Below, one piece after another: positions 34,183 to 42,299 of a DNA stretch of 42,303 nt (positions are counted from its first letter, which is position 1; every line of letters begins with the position of its first letter). A model generated the notes under the pieces. The model searched no databases. It saw only the letters and a program-made list of their open reading frames with translations, and was not told the origin of the DNA. Source of the stretch: Caballeronia calidae. GTDB taxonomy: Bacteria > Pseudomonadota > Gammaproteobacteria > Burkholderiales > Burkholderiaceae. The position numbers and the translations under genes were made by a program. Location of the stretch: assembly GCF_900044055.2 (NCBI RefSeq), contig NZ_FCOX02000059.1, positions 1 to 42,303 on the forward strand, given 5' to 3'.

Positions 34183-35108
34183 GCGGCCTCCCGATACACG
34201 AAACGGATATAAAGACGCGACAGCACGATCGTCAGAATGAGCAGGATGATCGCCTGCGCGGACGCCATGCCCTGATCGAAGAGACGAAAGCCCACGCGCT
34301 GGATATAGACGCTGATGAACTCCGTCGCCGCGCCGGGGCCGCCGCGCGTCATCGTGAAGACGGCGTCGAACATCTTGAGCATGTCGGCGGAACGCAGAAT
34401 GAGAATGGCCGTGAGACCCGGCAGCAGATAAGGCCGCTGCAAATGCCAGAGGATCATGCTCCACTTCGGCGTTTCGAGGCGCGCGGCTTCTTCTGCTTCT
34501 TTCGGCACCATCGACAGTCCGGCCAGCAGGATCAGCGCGCAGAACGGCGTCCATTGCCAGATATCCATGATCATCACGGAGACGAACGCGAGCGTCGGGT
34601 CCGCGAGCCAGTCCTGCGGCGGAATGCCGATTAGACCCGTCAGATAGTTCGCCACGCCGAACTGGCGATTGAAGATCAGCCGTCCGATCAGGCCGACGAC
34701 CGCGTAGGTCGTCGCCATCGGAATCACGAGGCTCACGCGCGCCGCCGCGCGCAACCACGGCAATTCCATGCGATGAAGCAGGAGCGCCGCGAAAAGACCC
34801 AGCGCGATCTCGATCGGCAACGTGAGACACAGGAACAACGCGGTGCGGCCGAGCGCTTCCCAGAAGGTCGGATCGGTCAGCGTCGCGACGTAGTTGTCTA
34901 CGCCGATGAACGGCGTGCCCGAGCCGAGATCCGCGAGCTTGTACTGATGGAACGAGTTATAGAGCGCGAGCAGCAGCGGATAGATGCCGATGATCGCAAG
35001 CGCGGCTATCGCGGGAATCAGGAACCAGAAGGCGGGCGAACGCGGCAGGATGCCGAAATAGCGCGTGGGCTTGCGCGGTCCTCTCGCGTGCATTGCGGAT
35101 GATGCCAT
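34179..35108 (-). CDS. Carbohydrate ABC transporter permease (MalF-type)
   Basis: A 309-residue permease with six hydrophobic segments beginning at PAFWFLIPAIAALAIIGIYP. The loop that contacts the ATPase reads EEAARLETPKWSMILWHLQ, where the usual GA after the EAA stretch is replaced by TP, a small departure from the consensus. GGAGGCGATC precedes ATG 35108. It lies 39 bp after the SBP gene. Confidence 0.94.
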   Translation of the reverse strand: MASSAMHARGPRKPTRYFGILPRSPAFWFLIPAIAALAIIGIYPLLLALYNSFHQYKLADLGSGTPFIGVDNYVATLTDPTFWEALGRTALFLCLTLPIEIALGLFAALLLHRMELPWLRAAARVSLVIPMATTYAVVGLIGRLIFNRQFGVANYLTGLIGIPPQDWLADPTLAFVSVMIMDIWQWTPFCALILLAGLSMVPKEAEEAARLETPKWSMILWHLQRPYLLPGLTAILILRSADMLKMFDAVFTMTRGGPGAATEFISVYIQRVGFRLFDQGMASAQAIILLILTIVLSRLYIRFVYREAA

Positions 35109-35147
35109 TCGATCGCCTCCGGTTCCTGGTAACTTTCTTGATGCGAT

Positions 35148-36518
35148 TTACTTCAGCAAAGGCTTCTTGCCGTCGTAATAGCCCGCCTTCTTCAGGATGT
35201 CCTCGGTCTTCTGACCGATGGTCTGCGCGCCCTCCTTCACCGTCACCTGGCCGAGCATCATCTTGCTGCCCCATTCGCCGATGACTTCCGACACCGCCGG
35301 CCATTCCGGGAAGCGCGGACGATAATCCGGCACGCCGCCCTGCCACGATTCGACCATCGGCTTCACGAACGGATACTTGTCCTGCACGGCCTTGTCCTGA
35401 TACACCGCCGTGCGCGCCGGCACGCCGCCCGCTTCGAGGTAAGGCTTGGCCATTGCCTCGGACGTGATCCATTGAATGAAGAGCCACGAAGCAGCCTGCT
35501 TCTTCGCGTTCGACTTCGCGTTCACCGCGAGCGAGAAGCCGCCGAGCGCGGGCTTCAGACCCGCCGGGCCCTTCGGCTCGGTCGTGATCGCGAGACAGTT
35601 GCCGAGCTTCGACTTGCTCGGATCGGTCAGTGTCGGATAGAAGGCGGACCATTCGGTGATCATCGCCACCTGCCCTTGCGCGAGCGCATTCACCGCTTCG
35701 GCGTGATCGAAGTCGACGATGCCCGGCGGCATGAACTTCATCAGCTTCTGCCGATAGTCCAGGCCCGCCTGCGATTGCGGCGACATCAGGTTGGACTTGA
35801 ACTTCGCATCCAGCAACGAGCCGCCGTTGGGCCACAACACGCGCATGAAGCTGTCCGCCGATTGCGTCTCGCCGCGCCGCGATTGCAGCGCGAACGCGAA
35901 CTTGTCGCCCTTCGTGAGCTTCGGCGCGTAGGTGTTGAGAAGATCGTCCCAGGTCTTCGGCGGCTCGTCGAAGCCCGCGTCCTTCAACATGCACTTGTTG
36001 TAGAACATGAGGCCCGAATAGTTATCGAACGGCAGGCCATACGTGACCTTGTCCCACGTGCCGAACGAATCGAGGAGAATCGGGAAGAAGCCCTTGAGGT
36101 TGAGGTTCGGGTCCGCGAGCTTGGGATCGTCGGTGAACTTCTTGATGGGCACGAGCCACTTGTTGCTCGCGAACTCGCCGATCCACACGACATCGACGAG
36201 CACAATGTCCTGATCGCCGCCGCCGACGAAATTGAGCACTTCCTTCTCGCGCGTGTTCTCGTAGGGAATCACTTCCCAACGAACCTTGATGCCGGTCTCT
36301 TTCTCGAACTGCGGGATCAGTTGTTGCGCGGCCTTGTAGCCGGGACGATCGAGAAAAATGGCCTTGATCGTGGTGCCCGAGTAGGGCTGCGCCGCTTCCT
36401 TCAAGGTCCAGGCCTGCGCATTCGATGCGGCGAACGCCGCGCTCGCCGCCAATAGCGCGATTGCCGCGGCGTGTTTGATCGGGCCGGGCTGCATGGCCGG
36501 GATGAAGCGCTTCTTCAT
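35148..36518 (-). CDS. Polyol ABC transporter substrate-binding protein
   Basis: A 456-residue SBP family 1 protein with a signal peptide (core AAAIALLAASAAFAAS, cleavage near AQA-WT). The mature part begins TLKEAAQPYSGTTIKAIFLD and includes LPFDNYSGLMFYNKCML and TWDDLLNTYA, typical of sugar-alcohol and oligosaccharide-binding members. AAGGAG lies 6-7 nt upstream of the ATG. It is the first gene of the minus-strand SorC operon and stands divergent to the importer ATPase gene. The ligand is probably a C4-C6 alditol, from the dehydrogenases encoded with it. Confidence 0.94.
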   Translation of the reverse strand: MKKRFIPAMQPGPIKHAAAIALLAASAAFAASNAQAWTLKEAAQPYSGTTIKAIFLDRPGYKAAQQLIPQFEKETGIKVRWEVIPYENTREKEVLNFVGGGDQDIVLVDVVWIGEFASNKWLVPIKKFTDDPKLADPNLNLKGFFPILLDSFGTWDKVTYGLPFDNYSGLMFYNKCMLKDAGFDEPPKTWDDLLNTYAPKLTKGDKFAFALQSRRGETQSADSFMRVLWPNGGSLLDAKFKSNLMSPQSQAGLDYRQKLMKFMPPGIVDFDHAEAVNALAQGQVAMITEWSAFYPTLTDPSKSKLGNCLAITTEPKGPAGLKPALGGFSLAVNAKSNAKKQAASWLFIQWITSEAMAKPYLEAGGVPARTAVYQDKAVQDKYPFVKPMVESWQGGVPDYRPRFPEWPAVSEVIGEWGSKMMLGQVTVKEGAQTIGQKTEDILKKAGYYDGKKPLLK

Positions 36519-36630
36519 GCCTGTCTCCTTGGTTTTCTTCGAGCGGGTACGGCTGACGGATTCGGTTCTTTCCTGCTTCCTTCCTGCTTTTGCAGCGCTC
36601 GCGCGCTTCGAAACATGCGCGTCGTTTCAC

Positions 36631-36659
36631 TTGTAATTTCGGTTTTACAATTGTATATT
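36631..36659. promoter_or_regulatory. Candidate SorC operator and AT-rich divergent promoter
   Basis: In the 223-bp divergent region, TTGTAA-N8-TTACAA (36631-36650) overlaps a perfect 10-bp palindrome TACAATTGTA (36646-36655) and a TATATT box (36654-36659). This is the only AT-rich island here, so it is likely the shared promoter. A single regulator binding there could control both the SBP operon and the ATPase gene. Confidence 0.55.
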
Positions 36660-36741
36660 TTGGCGCGAACAGGTTGTCAAGAACAAAAATCGACGATGCA
36701 TCCGATGCTGCGCTGCCGCAGCAGCGAACTGGAGACAACGT

Positions 36742-37863
36742 ATGAGCGCAGTTCATCTGCAGCAGATTCGCAAGGCCTTTGCGGGCGTCGACGTGCTGAA
36801 GGGCGTCGACATCGAAGTGACCGATCGCGAGTTCATGGTCTTCGTCGGTCCTTCGGGTTGCGGAAAATCCACCTTGCTGCGCACCATTGCCGGCCTCGAA
36901 CGCAGCGACTCAGGGCAAGTGCTGATTGGCGGCGAGGACGTCACCGAGCTGGAGCCATCGCAGCGCGGCGTCGCGATGGTGTTTCAGTCGTATGCGCTGT
37001 ATCCGCACATGTCGGTGTACGAAAACATCGCGTTCGGGCTGCGCATGCTCAAGTTGCCCGAAGCGCAGATCAAGGAGCGCGTGCATCGCGCGGCGGAAAT
37101 CCTGCAGATCGGCCAGTTGCTCGAGCGGCGACCGCGTGCGCTGTCGGGCGGGCAGCGTCAGCGGGTGGCAATCGGCCGTTCGATCGTGCGCGAGCCGAGA
37201 GTCTTTCTCTTCGACGAACCGCTCTCCAATCTCGATGCCGCCTTGCGTGTGCAGATGCGCCTCGAGCTCATCAAGCTGCACAAGCAGCTCAACGCGACGA
37301 TGATCTACGTCACGCACGACCAGACCGAAGCCATGACCATGGCCGATCGCATCGTCGTGCTGAATCACGGGCGCGTCGAGCAGATCGGTTCGCCGCTCGA
37401 GCTGTATCGCACGCCGCACAATCGCTTCGTCGCCGGCTTCATCGGCTCGCCGAAAATGAACTTCATGGATGTGCGCGTGATGCGCGTCGATGCCGCGGGC
37501 GTCACGATCGAACTGCCCGGCGGCGTGCCGCTCACGCTGCCGTTCGCCGCTTCGTCGGTGAAAGCGGGCGAGACGCTCACGCTCGGCATTCGGCCCGAGC
37601 ATTTGATCGAAGCAGGCGGCGGCGATATCGACAGCGGTCTCACCGGCGAAGTCATGGTGATCGAGCATCTCGGCGGTGAAACGCTGCTGCATGTGCGTCT
37701 GCCGAATGAACTCGTGATTCAGGTGAAAGGGTCGGGGGAATCGACTGCGGTCGAGGGGCAGCGCCTCAACGCGGGCTTCAGCATTCGTCACGTGCATCTG
37801 TTCCGCGAGGACGGCAGCGCGCTCGAACGCATGCGGCCCGTGGCGGAGACGGCGGCGGTCTGA
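36742..37863 (+). CDS. Carbohydrate ABC transporter ATP-binding protein (MalK/UgpC-type)
   Basis: A 373-residue CUT1 ATPase. Walker A GPSGCGKST near 36-44, Q-loop VFQSYALYPHMSVYENIAFG, signature LSGGQRQRVAIGRS, Walker B VFLFDEPLSNLDA, and a TOBE regulatory domain at the C-terminus (LGIRPEHLIEAGG). GGAGACAAC precedes the ATG. It is transcribed away from the SBP, permease and dehydrogenase genes. The minus-strand operon lacks its own ATPase, so this is its energising subunit. Confidence 0.95.
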   Translation: MSAVHLQQIRKAFAGVDVLKGVDIEVTDREFMVFVGPSGCGKSTLLRTIAGLERSDSGQVLIGGEDVTELEPSQRGVAMVFQSYALYPHMSVYENIAFGLRMLKLPEAQIKERVHRAAEILQIGQLLERRPRALSGGQRQRVAIGRSIVREPRVFLFDEPLSNLDAALRVQMRLELIKLHKQLNATMIYVTHDQTEAMTMADRIVVLNHGRVEQIGSPLELYRTPHNRFVAGFIGSPKMNFMDVRVMRVDAAGVTIELPGGVPLTLPFAASSVKAGETLTLGIRPEHLIEAGGGDIDSGLTGEVMVIEHLGGETLLHVRLPNELVIQVKGSGESTAVEGQRLNAGFSIRHVHLFREDGSALERMRPVAETAAV

Positions 37864-38248
37864 CGGCTGTCGCGAGCGCGGCGCATACATTCAAAAGACG
37901 CCTCAGCAGTACTTGTTATCGCACCTTGCGCTCGCTCGACAGTAGTCGGGATTACAAATATTCCAGAGTTCGTCTGTACAAAACTGCAAAGCGGCCTGTC
38001 GGCGCAACGCCGTGCGATATCGCTTTATGTGCGCCACCCCACAAATCCCGTAACACATTGCGGATTCGTTATGTAACCCTGACCGCGATGTAGCGCGCTG
38101 TCGCACGATCGTGATAGCCGGAAACCGCGTGCAAACGCTATCGGGCCGCATCGGCCGACGCAGCGCGCATCGAGAGGCACGGGGACAGCGGATCTGGCAC
38201 GACTCGTGCAACCGCATCCACGACCAACAGGGAGGGGATGGCGAGAGC
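37864..38248. other. Intergenic region before the EAL gene
   Basis: About 385 bp. The first part is AT-richer than the coding DNA and should contain the EAL gene promoter. Open frames crossing it on either strand show no family resemblance, and I saw no strong terminator after the ATPase gene. The last 100 bp, in frame with the EAL gene, look non-coding. Confidence 0.45.
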
Positions 38249-39121
38249 ATGAAAGGAACGACTAACGGCTCATCTGCACCGAAAGCCGCGCCGAACTCAG
38301 ATCATGCATTCAGGCATCGCGTGCTCGCAGGCCTCAAGGCCGGAGAATTCTGCATCGCCTATCAGGGAATCTACCGAGTCGACAGTGGCGAGCTCGCCCA
38401 AATGGAGGCGCTTATCCGCTGGCGTCATCCGGAGCACGGCGTATTGCTGCCAGGCGCATTCAGCGAGGCGTTCGGTGACGCCGACATCATGGGCGAACTC
38501 ACGTGGTTCGTGCTGGATGCCGTTGCGTCGGAAATCGACGCCTGGCGCGCACGCGGCGGCGCGCACTATTCCGTGGCCGTGAACGTGCCGCCATCGGTTG
38601 CGGCGCTGCCCGACTTCGCCGAACGCATGGAGAAGATCTGCCGTGCGCGCGGCGTCACGCCGGATTGCATCGAGCTCGAATTGCTGGAGAGCGAGGATCT
38701 CACGCGCATGCCGTCCATGCCGAAGGTGGTGCGGCGTCTGAAGAACAAGGGCGTGAGCGTCGCGATGGACGATTTCGGTACCGGCTACTCGTGTCTCGCC
38801 GCGCTCGGGCCGATCGACTTCAGGACGGTGAAGATCGCGAAGGAGCTGCTTTCCAGGGCACCGCGCTGCCCGAATGCGTGCCTGGTGTTCTCATCGGTGC
38901 TGACGCTCCTCACGCGGCTGAAGGTGGCGATCGTCGTCGAAGGTGTCGAGACGGCCGCGCAGGCGCAGTGGATTGCGCAATGGCCGCATGTCCTCGCACA
39001 AGGCTTCTTTCTCGCGCGGCCCGCGTTCGGCATCGACAACGTGCCCGGCGCGCGCCTTGCACATTCGATGACGCGACGCGCGCCGTCGCGCCGCGACGTG
39101 CCGCTCGCCGACGCGGCGTGA
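38249..39121 (+). CDS. Stand-alone EAL-domain cyclic-di-GMP phosphodiesterase
   Basis: A 290-residue cytoplasmic protein that is almost entirely an EAL domain; no GGDEF, PAS or membrane segment is seen. Catalytic features are all present: the EAL motif (MEALIRW), the Asn in VAVNVPPS, the Glu pair in ELELLES, DDFGTGYSCL, the Lys in KIAKELL, the Glu of VEGVET, and the Gln of AQGFFLARP. It should hydrolyse c-di-GMP to pGpG. ATG 38249 follows GCGAGAGC and a GGGAGGGG run; the open frame extends to 38111 without recognisable sequence. The C-terminal 25 residues are basic and unconserved. Confidence 0.9.
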   Translation: MKGTTNGSSAPKAAPNSDHAFRHRVLAGLKAGEFCIAYQGIYRVDSGELAQMEALIRWRHPEHGVLLPGAFSEAFGDADIMGELTWFVLDAVASEIDAWRARGGAHYSVAVNVPPSVAALPDFAERMEKICRARGVTPDCIELELLESEDLTRMPSMPKVVRRLKNKGVSVAMDDFGTGYSCLAALGPIDFRTVKIAKELLSRAPRCPNACLVFSSVLTLLTRLKVAIVVEGVETAAQAQWIAQWPHVLAQGFFLARPAFGIDNVPGARLAHSMTRRAPSRRDVPLADAA

Positions 39122-39200
39122 AGGACGAAGTAACCGGACGCGTTCGTCGAATAGTCCCGTCGTGAAGGGTCTCTGGCCGCCCTCGTAAAGCCGGGAATTG

Positions 39201-39230
39201 GCCGGCGCGCGCTGTAAACGCCGGTTTTTT
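39201..39230 (+). terminator. Rho-independent terminator of the EAL gene
   Basis: CCGGCG (39202-39207) pairs with CGCCGG (39219-39224) across an 11-nt loop, followed at once by TTTTTT (39225-39230). It lies 80 bp after the EAL stop and is the best intrinsic terminator in the window. Confidence 0.8.
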
Positions 39231-39286
39231 CATAGGCCGGAAGCACGTCGGATCCGGCGCGCATGTCGGCTGCGGCGGTGTCGATA

Positions 39287-39583
39287 TCACGGCGTCGACG
39301 CCGGCGCGGGCTTGCCGGCCTTCTGCGCATTGATCTTCGACTGCGCGTTCTGCAGATTCTGCGGATAGTCGGTCTGCTCGCCGGCCGGGTTATAGCCGTT
39401 CTTCTCCAGCTCCTTCAGCTCCGCATTCTTCTTCTCGCGCGCCGCCTTACGCTCGGCTTTCTTGACCTGCTTCGGCGTGGACGCCGCCGTGTCCTGCGCC
39501 TGTGCGACGGGCACGACGACGAACGCCGACAGACACAGCGCGGTCATGGCGATGACGGCCGGCGGTGCGGTGCGTTTGTTCAT
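39287..39583 (-). CDS. Small secreted DUF4148-like protein
   Basis: A 98-residue protein with a signal peptide (hydrophobic VIAMTALCLSAFVVV, cleavage near AQA-QD). The mature part is highly charged and Lys/Ala-rich, then has LEKNGYNPAGEQTDYPQNLQ, which resembles the C-terminal half of DUF4148 proteins common in Burkholderia. Function is unknown; a periplasmic location is likely. GGAGAAG lies upstream of the ATG. It is convergent with the EAL gene. Confidence 0.75.
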   Translation of the reverse strand: MNKRTAPPAVIAMTALCLSAFVVVPVAQAQDTAASTPKQVKKAERKAAREKKNAELKELEKNGYNPAGEQTDYPQNLQNAQSKINAQKAGKPAPASTP

Positions 39584-39691
39584 GATCGATCTTCTCCGGA
39601 TGGATGGCGACGTTCTGCAACGGCAGTTGCGAGGACCGCGTCAGCAATAAGCGATCCATGCGGCGGCACGTTGGCACGGCTCGCCGAACCC

Positions 39692-40135
39692 TCAGCGATC
39701 GACGATACGGCTCAGATTGCCGCGCACGCGCTGCAGGAGCGCGATCAGCTGCTCGCTTTCCTGGCGGCTGAAGCCCGCGAGCGCCTCCGACGTGATTTCG
39801 TCGCCGACGCGGCGCGCGCGGTCGAGCGCCTTCTCGGCCTTCGCGGTCATGCGGACCTGACGCTCGCGGCGATCGTCGGGATTCAGACGGCGCTCGATCC
39901 AGCCGCCCTCCTCCATGCGGTCGAGCAGGCGCCCGGCGGAAATCGGCGCGACTTCGAGCAGCCCGGCGAGCCGCGCCTGATTCACTTCGCCGTAATGCGA
40001 GAGATACGCGAGCACGCGGCACTGCGCGCGCGTGAGATTGAGCGATGACTTCGCGAGTTCATCGAACCGGTTGCCGCACAGGCGGTCCACGTCCGCGACC
40101 AGGAAGCCGAAGCGTTTGTCGAGTTGGGTTTCCAT
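39692..40135 (-). CDS. MarR-family transcriptional regulator
   Basis: A 147-residue MarR regulator. The winged HTH is seen as LTRAQCRVLAYLSHYGEV, then QARLAGLLEVAPISAGRLLDRMEEGGWIERR with the typical DDRRERQVRMT wing. It is divergent from a DHA2 exporter gene, the usual pairing in which MarR represses both until a drug or phenolic compound binds. The ATG at 40135 has no visible Shine-Dalgarno; a TATAAT reads toward the gene ending 7 bases before it, so the mRNA might be leaderless. Confidence 0.92.
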   Translation of the reverse strand: METQLDKRFGFLVADVDRLCGNRFDELAKSSLNLTRAQCRVLAYLSHYGEVNQARLAGLLEVAPISAGRLLDRMEEGGWIERRLNPDDRRERQVRMTAKAEKALDRARRVGDEITSEALAGFSRQESEQLIALLQRVRGNLSRIVDR

Positions 40136-40204
40136 CGCGCGATTATATGGAAGAGCTTTCGGTGCGTGTATGTGCGCGGACCCGTAATCGTCCGCATTGC
40201 GCTG

Positions 40205-40222
40205 TATAATAAGCCTGCTTAT
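40205..40222. promoter_or_regulatory. MarR-type operator overlapping a -10 box
   Basis: The palindrome ATAAGC-CT-GCTTAT (40209-40222) overlaps a perfect TATAAT (40205-40210) on the plus strand in the MarR/exporter divergent region. Length and AT-rich arms fit a MarR dimer site, and bound repressor would cover the exporter promoter. Confidence 0.6.
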
Positions 40223-40265
40223 CATCACTGTACTTATTAAAACCGCCGCCAGACGGCCGTATCCC

Positions 40266-41807
40266 ATGTCCTCCGAAGTCTCCACGGAACGCGCCGCGGC
40301 GCCCCTCAATCGCGGCATGCTGACCGTCTCGATCATGCTCGCGACGCTGATTCAGACGCTCGACAGCACCATCGCCAATGTGGCGCTGCCGCATATGCAG
40401 GGCAGCCTGTCGGCGTCGCAGGATGAGATCACGTGGGTGCTCACTTCGTACATCGTCGCGGCGGCGATCGCGACGCCGCTCACCGGCTGGCTTTCGGATC
40501 GGCTGAGCGTGAAAAAGCTGCTGTGCATTTCGATCGCGGGCTTCACGGTGGCGTCGGCGTTTTGCGGGCTGTCGGAGACGCTCACACAGATCGTCGCGTC
40601 GCGCTTGTTGCAGGGCATATTCGGGGCGTCGCTGGTGCCGCTGTCGCAATCGATCCTGCTCGACATCAATCCGCGCGAGAAACAAGGCCAGGCGATGGCG
40701 GTGTGGGGCATGGGCGTGATGGTCGGGCCGATTCTCGGTCCGACGCTCGGCGGCTGGCTCACCGACAGCTACAACTGGCGCTGGGTGTTTTTCATCAACG
40801 TGCCGATCGGCGCGTTCGCGCTCTTTGGCGTGATGAGTTTCCTGCCGACGCAGGTCGCGCGACGCGCGGTGAAGTTCGACGCCTTCGGCTTCGCGACGCT
40901 CGGCCTTGCCATCGGCGCGTTCCAGGCGATGCTGGATCGCGGCGAGCAGCTCGACTGGTTCGGGTCGATCGAGATTCGCATCGAGGCGGTGCTCGCGGCG
41001 CTGAGCTTCATCTTCTTCATCGCGCATACGGCGACGGCCGGCGCGCGCTCGTTCTTCAAGTACGAGTTGTTGAAGGATCGCAACTTCGCGACGGGCACGT
41101 GCTTCATCTTCGTGATCGGCGCGGTGATGTACGCGACGCGCGCGCTATTGCCGCCGATGCTGCAAAACCTGATGAACTATCCGGTCGCGACGACGGGCCT
41201 CGTCACGGCGCCGAGCGGCGCGGGCACGATGGTCGCGATGCTCGTCGCGGGGCGGCTTCTGAAACATGTCGATGCGCGTTTGCTGCTGCTTTCGGGCTTT
41301 CTGATTTCCGCATTCGCGCTCTGGCAGATGATGCATTACACGATCGTGCTGTCGGCATCGGATATCGTGTGGCCGGGGGTGATTCAGGGCTTCGGGCTGG
41401 GCCTCGTGTTCGTGCCGCTGTCGGCGCTGACGTTTTCGACGCTCACGCCCGAATTGCGCGCCGATGGGACGGCTACGTATAGCCTCATGCGCAATATCGG
41501 CAGCAGTATCGGGATTTCGATCGTGCAGACGCTGATGACGCGGAACACGCAAGTCGCGCATGCGGACCTGGCGGCGCAGGTGACGCCTTTCAATCCTGCG
41601 GTGCAGGCGATGGTGTCGGGGGGGTCTGTGCAGGACATGGCCGTGCTCAATCAGACCATTACGCAGCAGGCTTCCATGATCGCTTATCTCAATGACTTCA
41701 AGTTGATGTTTGTCGCGACGTTGCTCGTGGTGCCATTGTTGGTCTTGATTCGCCCGGCGAAAAGCGCTTCTTCCGATGAGTCGGTTGCGCATGCGGCTAT
41801 GGATTGA
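40266..41807 (+). CDS. DHA2-family MFS multidrug exporter (EmrB/QacA type)
   Basis: A 513-residue drug:H+ antiporter with 14 predicted hydrophobic segments. The first helix has LIQTLDSTIANVALPHMQG, helix 2-3 loop has LSDRLSVKKL, and motif C appears as GVMVGPILGPTLGG. No EmrA-like membrane fusion gene is adjacent, although one could lie elsewhere. ATG 40266 was chosen by alignment with the family; the ribosome site is weak. The divergent MarR gene is the likely repressor. Confidence 0.93.
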   Translation: MSSEVSTERAAAPLNRGMLTVSIMLATLIQTLDSTIANVALPHMQGSLSASQDEITWVLTSYIVAAAIATPLTGWLSDRLSVKKLLCISIAGFTVASAFCGLSETLTQIVASRLLQGIFGASLVPLSQSILLDINPREKQGQAMAVWGMGVMVGPILGPTLGGWLTDSYNWRWVFFINVPIGAFALFGVMSFLPTQVARRAVKFDAFGFATLGLAIGAFQAMLDRGEQLDWFGSIEIRIEAVLAALSFIFFIAHTATAGARSFFKYELLKDRNFATGTCFIFVIGAVMYATRALLPPMLQNLMNYPVATTGLVTAPSGAGTMVAMLVAGRLLKHVDARLLLLSGFLISAFALWQMMHYTIVLSASDIVWPGVIQGFGLGLVFVPLSALTFSTLTPELRADGTATYSLMRNIGSSIGISIVQTLMTRNTQVAHADLAAQVTPFNPAVQAMVSGGSVQDMAVLNQTITQQASMIAYLNDFKLMFVATLLVVPLLVLIRPAKSASSDESVAHAAMD

Positions 41808-41868
41808 ATGTTTTTTTGCTTTCGGGTGCGTTTTTTGTTTTTCGGGCGCTTCTATGGACTTCCTGTAG

Positions 41869-41961
41869 TCGCGTCGGTTTATTTGCGTTGCCCCTATGCG
41901 GGGCGGCAGTCACTTTCTTTGCTGCTGCAAAGAAAGTAACCAAAGAAACAGCTATCCCCAG
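41869..41961. repeat. 93-bp dispersed repeat, copy 1
   Basis: It begins TCGCGTCGGTTTATTTGCG and ends AGCTATCCCCA. It carries a CCCC-TATG-CGGGG hairpin and a perfect 11-bp stem ACTTTCTTTGC/GCAAAGAAAGT (41912-41937) with a TGCT loop. One mismatch distinguishes it from copy 2 (TATG versus TGTG). The sequence resembles an abundant intergenic repeat family I recall from Burkholderia-group genomes. Confidence 0.85.
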
Positions 41962-42206
41962 CCTAAGCACTTCAGGCCGGCCCCGGCACAGAAGAACTCT
42001 CGTGGTCCGGCAGTAGCGAGTGCCCTCGTAGGCCTCACCGGGCTTGGATCGCGCACGGTCTGTCACATCGCGCCACTCAACTGACTGGTAAGGCGCGTAT
42101 GGCTCCGGCCCGCTTCGCGGCCGACCGGTCAATCGGGTCTGCTTGTGCTTCCTTGCTTGCGCTGTCATCTAACTGTATCGGGCCACGCACGTCGGGAAAC
42201 CTAATT

Positions 42207-42299
42207 TCGCGTCGGTTTATTTGCGTTGCCCCTGTGCGGGGCGGCAGTCACTTTCTTTGCTGCTGCAAAGAAAGTAACCAAAGAAACAGCTATCCCCAT
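42207..42299. repeat. 93-bp dispersed repeat, copy 2
   Basis: A direct copy of the element at 41869-41961, offset by 338 bp and in the same orientation, with the same 11-bp hairpin at 42250-42275. The match ends 4 bp before the window edge, after which the two copies differ, so the boundary is probably real. A tandem pair could recombine. Confidence 0.85.

Noticed and set aside
33301..34830. 509-residue reading of the second MalG-type permease
   Set aside because: The N-terminal 216 residues are antisense-like or out-of-frame sequence of the neighbouring permease gene; the GTG at 34182 gives a normal-length protein with a coupled start.
41797..42168. 123-codon open frame on the minus strand at the right edge
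   Set aside because: It runs through copy 1 of the 93-bp repeat and the exporter stop; such frames are by-products of the repeat family.
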